From positions 1 through 8,070 of the forward strand of contig JAGHCG010000115.1 in assembly GCA_021160565.1 (NCBI GenBank): a stretch of 8,070 nucleotides of DNA. The letters are read 5' to 3'. This document shows, piece after piece, positions 6,072-8,070 of this stretch (positions within the stretch are counted from its first letter, which is position 1; each line of letters starts with the position of its first letter). Made by a program: the position numbers and the translations under genes. Under the pieces are notes generated by a model. The model saw only the letters and a list, made by a program, of their open reading frames with translations. It searched no databases and was not told where the DNA came from. Source of the stretch: a bacterium (lineage in GTDB: Bacteria > Ratteibacteria > UBA8468 > B48-G9 > JAFGKM01).

Positions 6072-7096
6072 AGTTCATTCCAGAAACAAAAATTATTTCT
6101 ACACTCGGTCCTGCAAGTTCTTCAGAAAAAATAATAAGAGAAATGGCAAAAGCAGGAATGGATGTTGTTAGAATAAATTTTTCCCATGGAGATTATGAGG
6201 AATATCTTGGGTACATCAGGAAGGTTAGAAAAATAAATGAGAATTACAGAAGACATATAAGAATAATGGGAGACCTTGAAGGACCCAGAATAAGAGTTGG
6301 ATTTTTTGGAAGGAAGAAATACATAAATCTGGAAAAGAATAAAACTGTATATCTGGTAAAAAGTGAGGAAAAAGCAACAGAAAGGCAGATACCAGTTGAT
6401 TACAAAGGAGATTTTTCTGATTTTGAAGGAGCAGAATTTATTTACATGGATGATGGGAATATTGTTCTTAAAATAATTGATTTGCAGAAAGAGAAGGTGA
6501 AGACAAAAGTTGTGAGAGGTGGAATTTTGAAACAGAGAAAGGGAATAAATGTTCCAGGAGCAAAACTCAAATTTCCAGTTTTAAATGAAAAGGATAAAAA
6601 AGATATAAGGTTTGCAGTTGAAAATGGATTTGATTTTATTGCTTTATCATTTGTCAGAACAGGAAAAGATATGGAGGAACTGGAAAGGGAAGTGAAAAGT
6701 TCTGAAATTAAACTTGTGGCAAAAATTGAAAACAGGGAAGGGATAAAAAATATAGAAGGTATCATTGATAAATCAGATGGAGTGATGATAGCAAGGGGAG
6801 ATATGGGAATATCAATTCCTGTTTATGAAGTTCCATTTGTTCAAAAGGAAATAATAAAAAAATGCAAAAAGAAAGGTAAATTTTCAATAACAGCAACTCA
6901 GATGCTTGAAAGTATGGTTGAACATCCTTTTCCTACAAGAGCAGAAGTTAGTGATGTTGCAAATGCAGTTATTGATGGGACAGATTATGTTATGCTTTCA
7001 GCAGAGACTTCAATTGGGAAATATCCAGTGGAAGCAGTGAGAATGATGAATACAATAATAAAATACACTGAAATTCATCTGAAAAGTAAAAGTTAA
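6068..7096 (+). CDS. pyk: Pyruvate kinase lacking the C-terminal domain
   Basis: Transfers phosphate from phosphoenolpyruvate to ADP, giving pyruvate and ATP. The 342-aa protein covers the A barrel with the inserted B domain: [11 protein letters not shown] (7-17), RINFSHGDY (35-43), GDLEGPRIR (68-76), the B domain from about 77 to 165 with MDDG (127-130), [13 protein letters not shown] (158-170), [10 protein letters not shown] (188-197), KIENREG (219-225, catalytic K219 and metal ligand E221), IARGDMGI (241-248, ligand D245), [10 protein letters not shown] (274-283) and [12 protein letters not shown] (289-300). It ends after the last barrel helix at about 342, where E. coli enzymes continue for about 120 residues with the allosteric C domain. 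The frame downstream stops within 11 codons with no C-domain similarity, so this is not a simple frameshift. The K+-site segment reads DLEGPRIRV rather than DTKGPEIRT. It is coupled to GH3 by an ATGA overlap with only a weak GTGA site (6057-6060). Its stop overlaps that of the convergent gene. Confidence 0.93.
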   Translation: MKFIPETKIISTLGPASSSEKIIREMAKAGMDVVRINFSHGDYEEYLGYIRKVRKINENYRRHIRIMGDLEGPRIRVGFFGRKKYINLEKNKTVYLVKSEEKATERQIPVDYKGDFSDFEGAEFIYMDDGNIVLKIIDLQKEKVKTKVVRGGILKQRKGINVPGAKLKFPVLNEKDKKDIRFAVENGFDFIALSFVRTGKDMEELEREVKSSEIKLVAKIENREGIKNIEGIIDKSDGVMIARGDMGISIPVYEVPFVQKEIIKKCKKKGKFSITATQMLESMVEHPFPTRAEVSDVANAVIDGTDYVMLSAETSIGKYPVEAVRMMNTIIKYTEIHLKSKS

Positions 7097-8070
7097 TCTG
7101 GCAGTCCCACAATCAGGTCATCGAAATAAGCAGGAGTGGGTTTGGGTTTATAAGGTAATTCATCTTTACCGAAGGGAGATTTACCGAGGCGTAAGAAAGA
7201 AGGAGCAGAAGAAAGAGAAGGAACTCTATCAATAATCCAGTCAGTATTCCATTTTTTTCCATCAGAAGAGCCATAGAATATTATTTTATTTTCAGTTAAT
7301 TTTATTCTTACCCAGTTTGTCTGATGCATACCAGGAGGATTTGAGAGATTGACATTACTACCCCATTTAGATTTTGTTTTTCCATCATATTTAACCATAT
7401 AGAAGAATTTACCACGATGAAGAACAGGACCAGCAAAGACATAGTTTCCATTGTCCCACAGAAGAAGAAGTCCTATTTTATTCTGATGAGCTTTAGATAA
7501 AGTTTCAACTCTCACCTGAACAGAAGCATTTTTAATTCCAAAAACCATCTGGGCAGCAGCGAATTTATAATCACTTGCAAGAACCTGTAATCTGTTTCTG
7601 TAGATTCTAATTCTGCCAGAGGATGCTTTTGAACACACAAGAGACCATTTATCAGATAGAGAAGGAGAGTTGAAATCATCACAGAGTTTTTTAATAAGTT
7701 TTTGAGGTTTTGGAAGGAGAGAGCCGGGATGTGGTAAGTCAACAGGGAAATAGCCAGCAGGACCAGCAAGAAGTATTCTATAATTATAAGATTTGACAGA
7801 TATTTTAATTTTTCCGTTTTTATGGGGTATTTTTTTATGGTTTTCTTCACCATCACATATAACAGTATTTCTGGGAAGTCCGAGGAGTTTTAAAGGGAGA
7901 GTAATTTCACCTGAGAAATCCTTTTTTGTTAAATTTCCAATCACAATAAGAGCAGTTTTTTCTTTTTTTCTCACCCAGGCACTTATTTTAATATCTTTTT
8001 TTCTTGGGTCTTTATCTGGCTGTAATACCCAGTATCCGAGGAACTGTACATCATCTTCATTCAGACCAAA
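7093..8070 (-). CDS. C-terminal part of a large protein with a beta-sandwich and a concanavalin-like lectin domain (partial)
   Basis: The minus-strand frame is open from the window edge to a TAA at 7095-7093, giving 325 visible residues; the start is off the right edge. The first visible residues, [14 protein letters not shown], followed by a polar segment, [20 protein letters not shown] and further strands, resemble the C-terminal beta-sandwich that follows the catalytic barrel in large glycoside-hydrolase-like proteins. A Pro-rich linker (around [17 protein letters not shown]) leads to a second domain of about 190 residues. This begins [16 protein letters not shown] and ends [12 protein letters not shown], with [20 protein letters not shown] near its end, typical of LamG/DUF1349-like jelly-roll carbohydrate-binding modules. 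The likely role is sugar or glycan binding attached to a hydrolase, but the catalytic part is unseen. Its stop overlaps pyk by 4 bp. Confidence 0.7.
   Translation of the reverse strand, partial: FGLNEDDVQFLGYWVLQPDKDPRKKDIKISAWVRKKEKTALIVIGNLTKKDFSGEITLPLKLLGLPRNTVICDGEENHKKIPHKNGKIKISVKSYNYRILLAGPAGYFPVDLPHPGSLLPKPQKLIKKLCDDFNSPSLSDKWSLVCSKASSGRIRIYRNRLQVLASDYKFAAAQMVFGIKNASVQVRVETLSKAHQNKIGLLLLWDNGNYVFAGPVLHRGKFFYMVKYDGKTKSKWGSNVNLSNPPGMHQTNWVRIKLTENKIIFYGSSDGKKWNTDWIIDRVPSLSSAPSFLRLGKSPFGKDELPYKPKPTPAYFDDLIVGLPD

Noticed and set aside
6442..6765. Leftward ORF inside pyruvate kinase
   Set aside because: It is a Ser/Phe-rich antisense shadow of the conserved barrel coding sequence.
7093..7974. 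A complete 293-aa gene starting at GTG 7974
   Set aside because: The frame is open upstream to the window edge with protein-like sequence ([14 protein letters not shown] and on), and no Shine-Dalgarno precedes the GTG. The codon is an internal valine.
1..8070. CRISPR array, insertion sequence, transposase, prophage or defence genes
   Set aside because: No regular spaced repeats, terminal inverted repeats, or related protein motifs were seen.

Overview
The window is about 35% G+C by eye. Arginine is mostly AGA/AGG, isoleucine is often ATA, proteins are rich in Lys and Glu, and Shine-Dalgarno sites are strong (AAGGAGG or AAGGGGG). This indicates a low-GC bacterium. The mix of cytoplasmic glycoside hydrolases, a Gfo/Idh/MocA oxidoreductase and a large hydrolase with a lectin-like tail suits an anaerobic carbohydrate-degrading lineage, possibly an uncultivated one. 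No marker gene here allows a taxonomic name.

Layout, left to right: (1) the first 59 bases hold the start of a leftward gene encoding an exported or membrane-anchored protein; (2) a short intergenic region with face-to-face promoters; (3) a rightward glutamate dehydrogenase gene (143-1351); (4) a GC-rich, self-complementary convergent junction (about 1320-1440); (5) a leftward GH29 alpha-L-fucosidase (1408-2604); (6) a 95-bp divergent promoter region with a near-palindrome over overlapping -10 boxes; (7) a rightward cluster of Gfo/Idh/MocA dehydrogenase (2700-3845), GH3 beta-glycosidase (3849-6071) and a short pyruvate kinase (6068-7096), with a 3-nt gap and then a 4-nt ATGA overlap; (8) the C-terminal 325 codons of a leftward gene that runs off the right edge (7093-8070), overlapping the pyruvate kinase stop tail-to-tail.

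How they may work together (inference): GH29 and GH3 lack signal peptides, so they probably act in the cytoplasm on imported oligosaccharides, removing fucose and beta-linked glucose or xylose. The oxidoreductase may oxidise or reduce a sugar in the same route. Pyruvate kinase, translationally coupled to GH3, would deliver the carbon to pyruvate with ATP formation. Glutamate dehydrogenase is a separate single-gene unit. No transporter, regulator, mobile element, CRISPR array or RNA gene was seen. I found no clearly new multi-gene system. The most notable points are the pyruvate kinase without a C-terminal domain and with an atypical potassium-site motif, the GC-rich folded junction at 1320-1440, and the overlapping divergent promoters.
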